Assembly: GCF_002929305.1 (NCBI RefSeq)
Contig: NZ_PJIO01000022.1
Location: 1 to 47,293 of the forward strand
Direction of reading: 5' to 3'
DNA length: 47,293 nucleotides
Source of the DNA: Arthrobacter sp. GMC3
GTDB lineage: Bacteria > Actinomycetota > Actinomycetes > Actinomycetales > Micrococcaceae
Of the stretch, positions 33,247-41,382 are shown piece by piece (positions within the stretch are counted from its first letter, which is position 1; every line of letters begins with the position of its first letter). Under the pieces are notes generated by a model. That model did not search any database and had not been told where the DNA came from. It saw only the letters and a program-made list of their open reading frames with translations. The translations under genes and the position numbers were made by a program.

Positions 33247-34112
33247 TAGTTGATCTCCCCTGCGAGTATGAGTTCGCGACGCTGTTCGCGGCGCGCTTTT
33301 TGCCGTACCGGATCGGGTACGGGTGCTGCCATGAGCAGTTTGCGGGTATAGGGGTGGTCAGGCTCCACGGTGACCTTCGAGCACGGCCCGTACTCGACAA
33401 TCTCGCCCTTGTACATCACGGCGACACGATGGCTGACGTGGCGCACCACGGAGAGGTCATGCGAGACGAACAGGTACGCCACGCCGGTCTGCTCCTGAAT
33501 GTCGACGAAAAGATCCAATACCCGCGCCTGTGTCGAAAGATCGAGCGCCGAGACAGGCTCATCGCACACAATCAGGCGGGGTGAGAGAGCCAACGCACGG
33601 GCAATGGCCACGCGTTGGCGTTGCCCGCCGGAGAACTCGCGCGGGAGCCTGTCCGCCGCATCGCTGGGCAAGTTGACCTGCTCAAGGAGGGTCCGAACGC
33701 GTTTGCGGGCATCGGCCCGGTTCAGTCCACCGCGGGCCACCAACGGTTCGCTCAAGATGTCCTCGATGGTCATTGCGGGATTCAGTGAGGTGTAGGGGTC
33801 CTGGAAGACAACTTGCACTTGTGAACCCATGGCCCGGCGCTGCGCAGTGGTGGTCCCCACCAGTTCCACGCCGTCGAACTTGATGCTCCCGGAGGCTACC
33901 GTTGCCAGGCCGAGGACTGCACGCCCCAGGGTTGTCTTGCCCGAGCCCGATTCCCCCACTAGGCCCACAGTTTCGCCGGCCTTGATGTCCAGGGAAACGC
34001 CATGCAATGCCCTGAAGTCTGGCTTCCGCCAGCCACGCATGGGGAAGTCGACCACGACGTTCTCGACGCGCAGCAGCTCCGTACCTGGTTCAGTGATGGT
34101 TGCGCTCATCAT
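33246..34112 (-). CDS. ABC transporter ATP-binding protein, OppF/DppF type
   Basis: 288 aa single ATPase domain. Walker A GESGSGKT (residues 53-60), signature FSGGQRQRVAIARALAL, Walker B LIVCDEPVSALD, and the C-terminal GPCSKVTVEPDHPYTRKLLMAAPVPDP tail typical for the oligopeptide family. It pairs with the ATPase half of the fusion protein upstream. Overlaps that gene by four bases (ATGA) and the sulfatase by one. Confidence 0.93.
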   Translation of the reverse strand: MMSATITEPGTELLRVENVVVDFPMRGWRKPDFRALHGVSLDIKAGETVGLVGESGSGKTTLGRAVLGLATVASGSIKFDGVELVGTTTAQRRAMGSQVQVVFQDPYTSLNPAMTIEDILSEPLVARGGLNRADARKRVRTLLEQVNLPSDAADRLPREFSGGQRQRVAIARALALSPRLIVCDEPVSALDLSTQARVLDLFVDIQEQTGVAYLFVSHDLSVVRHVSHRVAVMYKGEIVEYGPCSKVTVEPDHPYTRKLLMAAPVPDPVRQKARREQRRELILAGEIN

Positions 34113-35890
34113 CGCGCTCCTTGGTTAGCGACCACTAGGTCTCTTGGCACACTGTCTTCAAGCGTCGATGACAGCAGCATCTGGGTGTAGGGGTGTGTCG
34201 GGTTGGCAAAGAGCTCCAGCGCGGTGTTCGTTTCGATGATCTGCCCGTTTTGCATCACGGCGACGCGGTCACAAAGATCGGCCACCACCCCGAAATTGTG
34301 CGTCACGAGAATGACGGCCATGGAAAGCTCTCGCTGTAGCTCACGCAACAGATCCAGTACCTCGGCTTGAATCGTGACGTCGAGTGCGGTTGTCACCTCG
34401 TCGGCGATGAGCAGGTCCGGCTCGCACGAGATTGCACCGGCGATGAGTACACGCTGTGCCATGCCACCGGAGATCTCATGAGGGTAGGCGTCAAAGGTGC
34501 GCTGCGGGTTGGGAATGCCCACCCGAGCCAGCAACGCCAAAGCCTTCTCCGTGGCCTGTTTTTTCGAAAGGCCCAGGACGGCCCGGAGGGGCTCAGTGAG
34601 CTGGTCTCCAATCCGGAACGACGGGTCCAGATTACTCATGGGTTCTTGGGGAACGTAGGCAATGCGCTTGCCGCGCAGGGCGCGCATTGCCGGGGCGGGA
34701 AGATTGGAGATCTCCTTCCCGTCAAAAATGATGCTGCCACGGGTCACGTGGCCCCCGGGCGCCAGCAGGCCGAGAATGGAAAAGGCCGTCTGAGTCTTGC
34801 CCGATCCCGATTCCCCCACCAGGCCGAGCACTTCGCCGCGGTGCACCTGGAGGTTGATGCCTCGCACCACTTCTTTCGTGGTTTCACCGGCGGAGTAGCC
34901 GACGCCGACATTCCTCAGGCTCAGCAGGACGTTGGGATCATCCTCAACAACTTCTGCCGAGGAGGCTGGCTCTGTCGGTGAACTCGGGGCGCCCCTCTTT
35001 TGGCGCCTCTTGGCCGGGCCAGTGTCCACTCGCTGGAAGCCGTCACGGATGGCGTTGCCGAGCAATACCAGTGAAGCCACGGTGATGGCAATGGCGGAGC
35101 CTGGCCAAATGATGGCCGTGGGCGAGACGTAGATGTTGGCAAAGGCATCCTGAAGCATGCCACCCCAGGTGGGCAGTGACGGGTCGCCCAGGCCAAGGAA
35201 CTCCAGGCCTGACTGCAAGACGATCGCCACGCCAGCGACCACCGCCGTCTGGATCACAACGGGCGCTCGGACTACGAGGAGGATGTGCCGGCCGATGATG
35301 CGGCTGTTGCTCAGGCCGGACACCCGGGCAGCGTCAACGTAAAGCTCATTTTTCACATTGATCACCAGGCCACGCACCAGCCGGAAGAACCCTGGGGTGA
35401 TCAGGACACCAAACACCACCATGGCCATGAACATTGAGGAGCCAAGTGCCTTGAAGAGGGCAAGGAGCAAAATCATGGACGGCATTGCCATAAGCACGTT
35501 GGCCATCCAGCTCGCCAGCGAGTCGAAGAACTTTCCGAAGTAGCCGGCAAGGAGGCCCGAGATGACGCCACCGGTCATGGCAACACCCACGGCAATCAGG
35601 GCGCCAATGAGCGTGTTTCGACCAGCGAATACGAGCCTGCTCAGAATGTCACGCCCAACGCCGTCGCCCCCCAGCAGGAATTCACCACCCATGGGGGCAT
35701 TGATCGACTCGATCCGCACCTCGGTGGGACTGAAAGGGGCAAAAAGTGGCGCAAAAATGCTCAGCAACACAACACAAGCTAAGACTATGAGCGCGCCCAA
35801 CCCCACCGGGTTGTGCAATACGGTACTCATGATGCTCTGGCGCGCGGCGCGCGGCGTTGGAGCCAGAACATGGCTGTTTGCTTCGGTCAT
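34109..35890 (-). CDS. ABC transporter fusion: DppC-type permease plus DppD-type ATPase
   Basis: 593 aa. Residues 1-287 are an OppC/DppC permease with about six helices and the EAA-type coupling loop YVDAARVSGLSNSRIIGRHIL. A charged Ser/Pro linker (about 288-318) leads to an ATPase with Walker A GESGSGKT (359-366), signature ISGGMAQRVLIAGAI and Walker B LLIADEVTTALD. Such permease-ATPase fusions are known in the peptide/nickel/opine class. ATG 35890 has GAAGGTG eight bases upstream and overlaps the upstream permease stop by four bases. Confidence 0.93.
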   Translation of the reverse strand: MTEANSHVLAPTPRAARQSIMSTVLHNPVGLGALIVLACVVLLSIFAPLFAPFSPTEVRIESINAPMGGEFLLGGDGVGRDILSRLVFAGRNTLIGALIAVGVAMTGGVISGLLAGYFGKFFDSLASWMANVLMAMPSMILLLALFKALGSSMFMAMVVFGVLITPGFFRLVRGLVINVKNELYVDAARVSGLSNSRIIGRHILLVVRAPVVIQTAVVAGVAIVLQSGLEFLGLGDPSLPTWGGMLQDAFANIYVSPTAIIWPGSAIAITVASLVLLGNAIRDGFQRVDTGPAKRRQKRGAPSSPTEPASSAEVVEDDPNVLLSLRNVGVGYSAGETTKEVVRGINLQVHRGEVLGLVGESGSGKTQTAFSILGLLAPGGHVTRGSIIFDGKEISNLPAPAMRALRGKRIAYVPQEPMSNLDPSFRIGDQLTEPLRAVLGLSKKQATEKALALLARVGIPNPQRTFDAYPHEISGGMAQRVLIAGAISCEPDLLIADEVTTALDVTIQAEVLDLLRELQRELSMAVILVTHNFGVVADLCDRVAVMQNGQIIETNTALELFANPTHPYTQMLLSSTLEDSVPRDLVVANQGAR

Positions 35891-36828
35891 TGCACACGCA
35901 CCTTCGGATTGACCCAACCATTGGCAATATCAATGACCAGGTTGACGAGCACCACAAGAATGGCCATGACGACGACGATGCCCATCAGTAGCGGGACATC
36001 GCCGCCCAGTGCTGCGTTGACGGTGAGGGTGCCAATGCCTGGGATGGCGAAGACGCGTTCAATGACCACCGCCCCACCCAGCAACGCAATGAATTGCAGC
36101 GACAGAACGGTGAGTGCCGGTCCGGCCGCATTGCGCAGCGCATGCTTGAGCACCACAGATTGCGGTGACAGTCCGCGAGCGTGCAGAGTGCGAATATAGT
36201 CCTGGCGCAGCACGTCGATGGTGGCGCCGCGGATCTGTTGCGCGGCGGAGGCCACACCACCCAAAACCAGCGAAGTAACCGGCAGCAAAAGTGTCGCCGC
36301 CCACCCCAGAATGCTCTCGGAGGGTGGCACATAGCCGGTGGCCGGCAGCAGGCGCAGGGACAGCGAAAAGGTGAGAACCAGCATCAGTGCCACCCAGAAG
36401 TTGGGGAGGGCGAAGCCCACCACACTGACTACTTGAATGACACGGTCCAGCCAGCCGCCTTTGACGGCTGCGGTGACGCCGAGCACCACGCTGATCAGCG
36501 CAATGACGATGATGGCGCTGATGACCATTGAAAGCGTGATGGGCATGCGTCCAACCAGTGCCGCCGTGACCGATTCACTGTTGTACCAGGAGATACCAAA
36601 GTTGCCGGTGAGGGCATTGCCCAGCCATGAGAAGTACTGGGTCAGTAGGGGCTGGTCGAGGCCAAGTTCGGTGGTCTTTGCCGCCACCTGCTCGGCCGTA
36701 GCGTTTTCGCCAAGAATGTTCCGTGCCACGTTTCCCGTCGAGGAATGCATTAACACATACGTGATTGTGGCAATCACAAAAACCAGGGCCACTCCTGCGA
36801 GGAGCCGTCGAATCACAAAAGATAACAT
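35887..36828 (-). CDS. ABC transporter permease, DppB type
   Basis: 313 aa. N-terminal MLSFVIRRLLAGVALVFVIATITYVLMH and GLDQPLLTQYFSWLGNALTGNFGISW are DppB/OppB hallmarks; the EAA loop is DYIRTLHARGLSPQSVVLKHALRNAAGP. About six helices. It forms the channel with the permease half of the fusion protein. A GC-rich stem-loop separates it from the SBP gene. Confidence 0.93.
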   Translation of the reverse strand: MLSFVIRRLLAGVALVFVIATITYVLMHSSTGNVARNILGENATAEQVAAKTTELGLDQPLLTQYFSWLGNALTGNFGISWYNSESVTAALVGRMPITLSMVISAIIVIALISVVLGVTAAVKGGWLDRVIQVVSVVGFALPNFWVALMLVLTFSLSLRLLPATGYVPPSESILGWAATLLLPVTSLVLGGVASAAQQIRGATIDVLRQDYIRTLHARGLSPQSVVLKHALRNAAGPALTVLSLQFIALLGGAVVIERVFAIPGIGTLTVNAALGGDVPLLMGIVVVMAILVVLVNLVIDIANGWVNPKVRVQ

Positions 36829-36850
36829 CAGAATTGCCTGTCATTGAGTC

Positions 36851-36879
36851 GGGGCGGCCGGCGCAGAACCGGCCGCCCC
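36851..36879 (-). promoter_or_regulatory. GC-only stem-loop between SBP and permease genes
   Basis: Eleven perfect G-C pairs (GGGGCGGCCGG and complement) around a 7-base loop, without a following U-run. In binding-protein transporters such a structure commonly protects the SBP message from 3' decay or causes partial termination, keeping the SBP in excess over the membrane parts. Confidence 0.7.
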
Positions 36880-36887
36880 ACGGTCGA

Positions 36888-38432
36888 TCAAGGGGCCGGC
36901 GAGTAGCTTCGAATCCAGGGGGCCGCGTTTTGCGACTGCAACACAACCTTGGTCTTGGCATCAGTGGCGTACGGCGAGGACATGCGGTAGAACGGTGCGA
37001 ACCACGCATTCTTGACAAGCCAGGTGTTCACGGCCTGCATCGCGGTATCCTGCTCGGAACCCGTGGCGAACTGGGCCTTTTCTATCAGGGCGTTGAGTTC
37101 CGCCGAGTTGACCTTGGCTGTATTCCAGGGCGAGGTGGGCAGGGCGACTTTTTGAATGTCCTGCCACGCCGACTGGCTTCCTAGGTTGAACACGAACATG
37201 GGGAACTTCCCGGCGAGAATTTGGCCGCCCAGTGCATCGGGGGCAACCTTGACCCATTCGGTCTTGATGTTCAGTTTCAGCAGGGTCTGTTCCAGAATCG
37301 GGTTGACGGTAGCAAAACCGGGAGAGTCCGGCATCGTTACGGTGAATCCATCGGCGTAGCCAGCATCGGCCATGAGCTTCTTGGCCTTCGCTTCGTCGTG
37401 GGAGTAGTAGTTGTCTAAAGCGGGGACATAAGCCTGGCTGGACTTTCCAAAGACCTGATTGGTGACCTCGCCTTGACCCAGGGATATTCCCTTCAGGAGT
37501 GCCGGGGAATCGAAAAGGTAGTTAATGGCCTGGCGCACGCGCACATCACCAAGAGCCGGAACAACTTTGCCCTCACGGTCGGCTAAAAACAGACCGGTCC
37601 AATCAACCTGGGTGGTTTCCACCTGCAGACCACTTGACTTGGCCTCGGCGGCGCTCTTGGAGTCGATGACTGCGCCGTTGACCTGCCCCGATTTAAGGGC
37701 GTTGATGCGGGCTGTGACATCGGTCATCGGCTTGATGATGAGCTTCTCGTAGGGGAATGACTTCAGATCCCAGTAGTCGGCATTGCGTTCGTACACAAAC
37801 TGGCTGCCGGCCACCGTTTTTGCCTTATCCAAGACATAGGGGCCGCTTCCTACCGGGTTGGTGGCCTTGTCTGCGGCCGTCAACGACGCAGGGCTCGCCA
37901 TGGCTCCGCCAACGACGCCGAGGTACCCGAGAAGTCCGGGATCGGGGGCGCTAAGCACCAGGTTGGCGTGGGTGGCGTCTACAACATCAACAGTTTTAAC
38001 CGATTTCGCCATATAAGCGTTTTGGCCGCCACCGTTCTTGAGGTAATCCAGGTTTGCCGCCACCGCCTTGCCGTCAAAAGGCGCGCCATCAGTAAACTTC
38101 ACACCCTCCCTCAGCGTCAGGGACAGCACGGTGTTGTCGGCGTTGTAGGACCATTTTGTTGCAAGTCCCGGTTGCGGGACTGACTGCGGGTCGAGCACCA
38201 GCAGGGTGTCAAAGACAGGCATCCAGTACTGGGTCTTGTGGCCAATTTCGAGGGCTGCACGATCAAACGAGTTGTTATCAGCCAGTGCGGCGAGTGTCAG
38301 CGTTCCGGCGCTGAGGACGCCGTCCTTGCCAGCGGTCGCCGAGCCGCCCGTACTTGTGGACCCTCCACACGCGCTCAATCCCAGCGCGAGAGCTAGAGCG
38401 GCGGCCGTGGCCACAATCCGCTTGGATCTCAT
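36888..38432 (-). CDS. Lipoprotein substrate-binding protein, SBP family 5 (peptide/opine type)
   Basis: 514 aa. Signal peptide with lipobox LSAC, acylated cysteine at residue 22 (MRSKRIVATAAALALALGLSACGG). Family-5 features: YWMPVFDTLLVLDPQ, YNADNTVLSLTLREGVKFTDGAPFDGKAVAANLDYLK and VRQAINYLFD. The ATG at 38432 is used because GAGGGAG lies seven bases upstream; ATG 38438 and ATG 38459 are alternatives. It binds the substrate outside the membrane; the ligand class (peptide, opine, glycoside, metal) cannot be deduced from sequence. Confidence 0.92.
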   Translation of the reverse strand: MRSKRIVATAAALALALGLSACGGSTSTGGSATAGKDGVLSAGTLTLAALADNNSFDRAALEIGHKTQYWMPVFDTLLVLDPQSVPQPGLATKWSYNADNTVLSLTLREGVKFTDGAPFDGKAVAANLDYLKNGGGQNAYMAKSVKTVDVVDATHANLVLSAPDPGLLGYLGVVGGAMASPASLTAADKATNPVGSGPYVLDKAKTVAGSQFVYERNADYWDLKSFPYEKLIIKPMTDVTARINALKSGQVNGAVIDSKSAAEAKSSGLQVETTQVDWTGLFLADREGKVVPALGDVRVRQAINYLFDSPALLKGISLGQGEVTNQVFGKSSQAYVPALDNYYSHDEAKAKKLMADAGYADGFTVTMPDSPGFATVNPILEQTLLKLNIKTEWVKVAPDALGGQILAGKFPMFVFNLGSQSAWQDIQKVALPTSPWNTAKVNSAELNALIEKAQFATGSEQDTAMQAVNTWLVKNAWFAPFYRMSSPYATDAKTKVVLQSQNAAPWIRSYSPAP

Positions 38433-38462
38433 ATTCATTCTCCCTCGAATGCGTTTAGTCAT

Positions 38463-38492
38463 GGTTGGTAGCCGTCGCGATTGGGACCAACC
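38463..38492 (-). promoter_or_regulatory. Hairpin in the SBP mRNA leader
   Basis: GGTTGGT and ACCAACC pair around a 16-base loop, next to the 10-bp palindrome CCTCGCGAGG (38491-38500). Both fall in the roughly 95-base leader predicted from the promoter; they might affect message stability. Confidence 0.35.
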
Positions 38493-38502
38493 TCGCGAGG
38501 CA

Positions 38503-38539
38503 ACTATGGGACAAATCACTTAGTGATTTGTCCCATAGT
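38503..38539. promoter_or_regulatory. 37-bp operator-like palindrome in front of the ABC-sulfatase operon
   Basis: Two perfect 18-base arms (ACTATGGGACAAATCACT and its complement) flank a single T. The -10 box of the promoter overlaps one end and the predicted transcription start falls inside, the classic position for repression. The binding protein is unknown; the PadR-type protein encoded next door is the first candidate. Confidence 0.8.
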
Positions 38540-38564
38540 GAACCATGTCCGTGAACGCTGTCAA
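38535..38564 (-). promoter_or_regulatory. Promoter of the ABC-sulfatase operon
   Basis: TTGACA (38564-38559, perfect -35) is followed after 18 bases by CACTAT (38540-38535). The -10 is a weak match, which fits a regulated promoter. It lies between the PadR stop and the SBP start. Confidence 0.6.
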
Positions 38565-38618
38565 GGACTGTTTATAGATCATGATTTGTTACGGGTTCGC
38601 TCAGCTCAGCTGAGCCTC

Positions 38619-39215
38619 CTAGTTTTGGGCAGCAGCCCGCCGCTGTGCCCGCTCTGAAAGCCGCTGAGTCCACAGCGCCAAAAGCGACTCAACCCACTCG
38701 ACCCACTCATCTGTGGCCTGAGCACTGACGTCGTGGCCCAAATCGCTAAATTCCTTCACGAGCGCCAAGTCAACGTCGATGGCAGGGTTCACCACTTTGA
38801 AGATGCGCTCTCGATTGCGGTACTTCGCGATTTGCTCACGACGAAACTTCAATTCAATCCGAAGCATTCTGGGCACCGCCTCGGGGTTGATCCACATCAG
38901 GCAGCGATAGTGCGCCCCAAAGTCGGCCTCCTGCCACCTGGCCGGGGGATCATAGTCGGTCTCGGTAAAGTCCCACAGGTGCTTCACCCCGGCGGGGGTT
39001 GCCGAATAGACCTTGGCATCGGGGGCATTCTCGCGTTTCTCTTCGACAAAATCAATGAAGCCGTTCTGCTGCAGCTTCGCCAAGGTTCGGTAGATTTGAG
39101 ACTGGTCGGCGTTGGCCCTAATAAACACCCCTTCGGTGGAAAGCCGACGACGCATGTCATAGCCGGTGCCCGGCTCGGTAGCTATGAGCATGAGGAGAAT
39201 GACGTCAAATTTCAT
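38619..39215 (-). CDS. PadR-family transcriptional regulator
   Basis: 198 aa. N-terminal winged helix: MKFDVILLMLIATEPGTGYDMRRRL, QIYRTLAKLQQNGFIDF and VYSATPAGVKHLW, then a helical dimerisation domain with LRIELKFRREQIAKYRNRE (PadR C-terminal type). PadR proteins are usually repressors released by a small molecule. The ATG at 39215 starts exactly at the family N-terminus; the longer open frame upstream is not conserved-looking. It is upstream of and in the same direction as the ABC operon, and divergent from the GH1 gene, so it may control either or both. A possible own promoter has -10 TAGACT at 39258-39253. Confidence 0.9.
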   Translation of the reverse strand: MKFDVILLMLIATEPGTGYDMRRRLSTEGVFIRANADQSQIYRTLAKLQQNGFIDFVEEKRENAPDAKVYSATPAGVKHLWDFTETDYDPPARWQEADFGAHYRCLMWINPEAVPRMLRIELKFRREQIAKYRNRERIFKVVNPAIDVDLALVKEFSDLGHDVSAQATDEWVEWVESLLALWTQRLSERAQRRAAAQN

Positions 39216-39384
39216 GGGGGCTCTCTGGGTTGTGCTGCATGAGGTGTTGCTGAGTCTAACCACGGGCCAGTCCCCGCCCCAAAACCTCAAGGGAGCGTCA
39301 GCCACCGTCATATTCTTGCCAACTCTTGACTTCCCCTCCCCCGTCCGCGAGGCTCCTCTCCAAGTACGCCTTTGAAAGGTCTCC

Positions 39385-40761
39385 ATGGTCAAGCCCACGT
39401 TTCCCCCATTTCCGCGCGACTTTGTGTGGGGAGTTTCCACCGCGTCCTACCAGATCGAAGGTGCCGTCAATGAAGACGGCCGAGGACCCTCCAGTTGGGA
39501 CGCTTTCGTGGCGGAACCGGGCCGGATTGTCAATGGTGACACGGGAAACGTAGCGTGTGACCACTACCATCGTTATCGCGAAGACACCCAGCTCATGAAG
39601 GAGCTCGGTGTCGACGCCTACCGCTTCAGTTTCTCCTGGTCACGCATCCAGCCGGGCGGCTCCGGCCCCGTCAACGCCGCCGGACTGGACTTTTATGACC
39701 GGCTGGTTGACGGACTGCTCGAGGCTGGCATTGCCCCAAGCCCCACCTTGTTTCACTGGGACACACCGCTTGAACTCGAACAAGCTGGCGGGTGGTTGAA
39801 CCGGGACACCGCCGAACGTTTTGGCGAGTATGCGCAGATTCTCGGCAGGCATTTTGCCGACCGCATCCCCCGCTGGATCACCATCAACGAACCGGTGGTG
39901 TTGACCATGCTCGGCTACGGGGCGGGCATCCAGGCGCCGGGGCTTTCGCTGGGCTTTGACGCTTTGCCGGCCGCCCACCATCTCCTCCTGGCCCATGGGC
40001 TCGGGGTTCAGGCCTTGCGCTCCCAAGGCGCCGGGAACATTGGTATCGCCAACAACCACGCTGTCACATGGCCTGCGAGCCAGAACGAGGAGGACCTGCA
40101 GGCCGCTGGACTCTACGACAACATCGCCAATTGGATCTTCGCCGACCCGATTCTGACGGGCGCCTACCCCGAGGAGTTGACGCCCTTCCTTCCACCGATT
40201 CCCGACGGCGACCTTGCCACCATTTCAACGCCCATCGACTGGTATGGCATCAACAGCTACAACCCCACCTTGGTCGGTGCGCCAACCTCAGACGATGCCG
40301 CGCTCATCGACGGCCACGTCCTTGACTCCGCATTGCCGTTCTCCCTCCGAGAGCTGGAAGGGTACCCACGAACAGACTTTGACTGGCCGGTGGTCCCGGA
40401 AGCCTTCACTGAATTGCTGGTGGGTTTCAAGGAGAGGTATGGCGATAAGTTGCCACCCCTTTTCATCACCGAAAATGGCGCCGCGATCAATGACGTTCCC
40501 GACGCCGACGGCTGGGTGAAGGATCAGCGCCGGATCGACTACACGGACTCCCATCTTCACGCACTAAAGGCTGCCATGGATGCGGGGGTGGACGTCCGTG
40601 GCTACTTCCATTGGTCGCTCATGGATAACTTCGAGTGGGCTGTGGGCTTCTCCCAGCGGTTCGGTTTGATTCATGTTGACTACCAGACGCAGAAGCGCAC
40701 ACCCAAGGATTCCTTCTACTGGTACCAGGAACTGATCAAGCAAAACAAGGCCGGAGCTTAG
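39385..40761 (+). CDS. GH1 family beta-glucosidase/beta-glycosidase
   Basis: 458 aa. GH1 pattern FVWGVSTASYQIEGAVNEDGRG at the N-terminus, acid/base Glu169 in TINEP and nucleophile Glu363 in ITENG. Retaining hydrolysis of beta-glucosides, galactosides or fucosides. No signal peptide, so it acts on imported sugars. GAAAGG five bases before the ATG supports the start. Divergent from the PadR gene. Confidence 0.95.
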   Translation: MVKPTFPPFPRDFVWGVSTASYQIEGAVNEDGRGPSSWDAFVAEPGRIVNGDTGNVACDHYHRYREDTQLMKELGVDAYRFSFSWSRIQPGGSGPVNAAGLDFYDRLVDGLLEAGIAPSPTLFHWDTPLELEQAGGWLNRDTAERFGEYAQILGRHFADRIPRWITINEPVVLTMLGYGAGIQAPGLSLGFDALPAAHHLLLAHGLGVQALRSQGAGNIGIANNHAVTWPASQNEEDLQAAGLYDNIANWIFADPILTGAYPEELTPFLPPIPDGDLATISTPIDWYGINSYNPTLVGAPTSDDAALIDGHVLDSALPFSLRELEGYPRTDFDWPVVPEAFTELLVGFKERYGDKLPPLFITENGAAINDVPDADGWVKDQRRIDYTDSHLHALKAAMDAGVDVRGYFHWSLMDNFEWAVGFSQRFGLIHVDYQTQKRTPKDSFYWYQELIKQNKAGA

Positions 40762-40775
40762 GAACAGGTCCGGCC
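40749..40775. terminator. Hairpin between convergent GH1 and VOC genes
   Basis: GGCCGGA and TCCGGCC pair around a 13-base loop that includes the GH1 stop codon. No strong U-run (GGTCTTTGCC follows on the plus strand), so termination strength is uncertain. Confidence 0.4.
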
Positions 40776-40795
40776 GGTCTTTGCCTCCGAGGCGA

Positions 40796-41308
40796 TCACT
40801 GTTGTGTGGCAGTCCATTCTGCAACGCGCTGGGCACTTTCGGCTTCAGAAATGTCCTGGACACGTGTCATGACCGTCCAACGTATACCGAACGGGTCCCG
40901 GATACTGGCAAAGCGGTCCCCCGAAACGAAGTTGGCCACCGGTTCCCTGATGCTGGCCCCGGCCTGCTCCGCACGGGCAACAACCATGTCCACATCGGGG
41001 GAATACAGCGCAAGGGAAAAGCAGTCGTCGTCACCAGCAGGGGGCGCAACCAGGTGGTAGTTGGGGTTCGGTTCTCCCAGTTGCAGCCTGCCCTGGCCAA
41101 AATCGAGCTCGGCGTGGACCACCACGCCGTCGAACTCGGAGACGCTCACTGTACGGGCCCCAAAAACTTCCTCATAGAAACCGATAGCCTCCCGGGCGCC
41201 GGGGACAGTGAGGAACGGTGTCAGTGATGTGAAGCCATGGGGGACGCCGTGAGTGGTGAAGGAACCGTGGGCTGCGGTGGTGGTCTCGTCGCTATTATTT
41301 TCAGTCAT
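40796..41308 (-). CDS. VOC-superfamily protein (glyoxalase/PhnB-like)
   Basis: 170 aa with a Ser/Thr/His-rich N-terminus and one vicinal-oxygen-chelate fold: FLTVPGAREAIGFYEEVFGART, VVVHAELDFGQGRLQLGEP, DVDMVVARAEQAGASIREPVANFVSGDRFASIRDPFGIRWTVMT. Family members include antibiotic-binding proteins, lyases and proteins of unknown use; nothing here fixes a substrate. No Shine-Dalgarno; TAGGCT lies seven bases before the ATG. Confidence 0.82.
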   Translation of the reverse strand: MTENNSDETTTAAHGSFTTHGVPHGFTSLTPFLTVPGAREAIGFYEEVFGARTVSVSEFDGVVVHAELDFGQGRLQLGEPNPNYHLVAPPAGDDDCFSLALYSPDVDMVVARAEQAGASIREPVANFVSGDRFASIRDPFGIRWTVMTRVQDISEAESAQRVAEWTATQQ

Positions 41309-41382
41309 GTGTCAGAGCCTATCGAGCCGTTGACAAGGACGCTTGTAGATTCGCGACAGCTTCAAAAGCGTAGAGTAATTCC

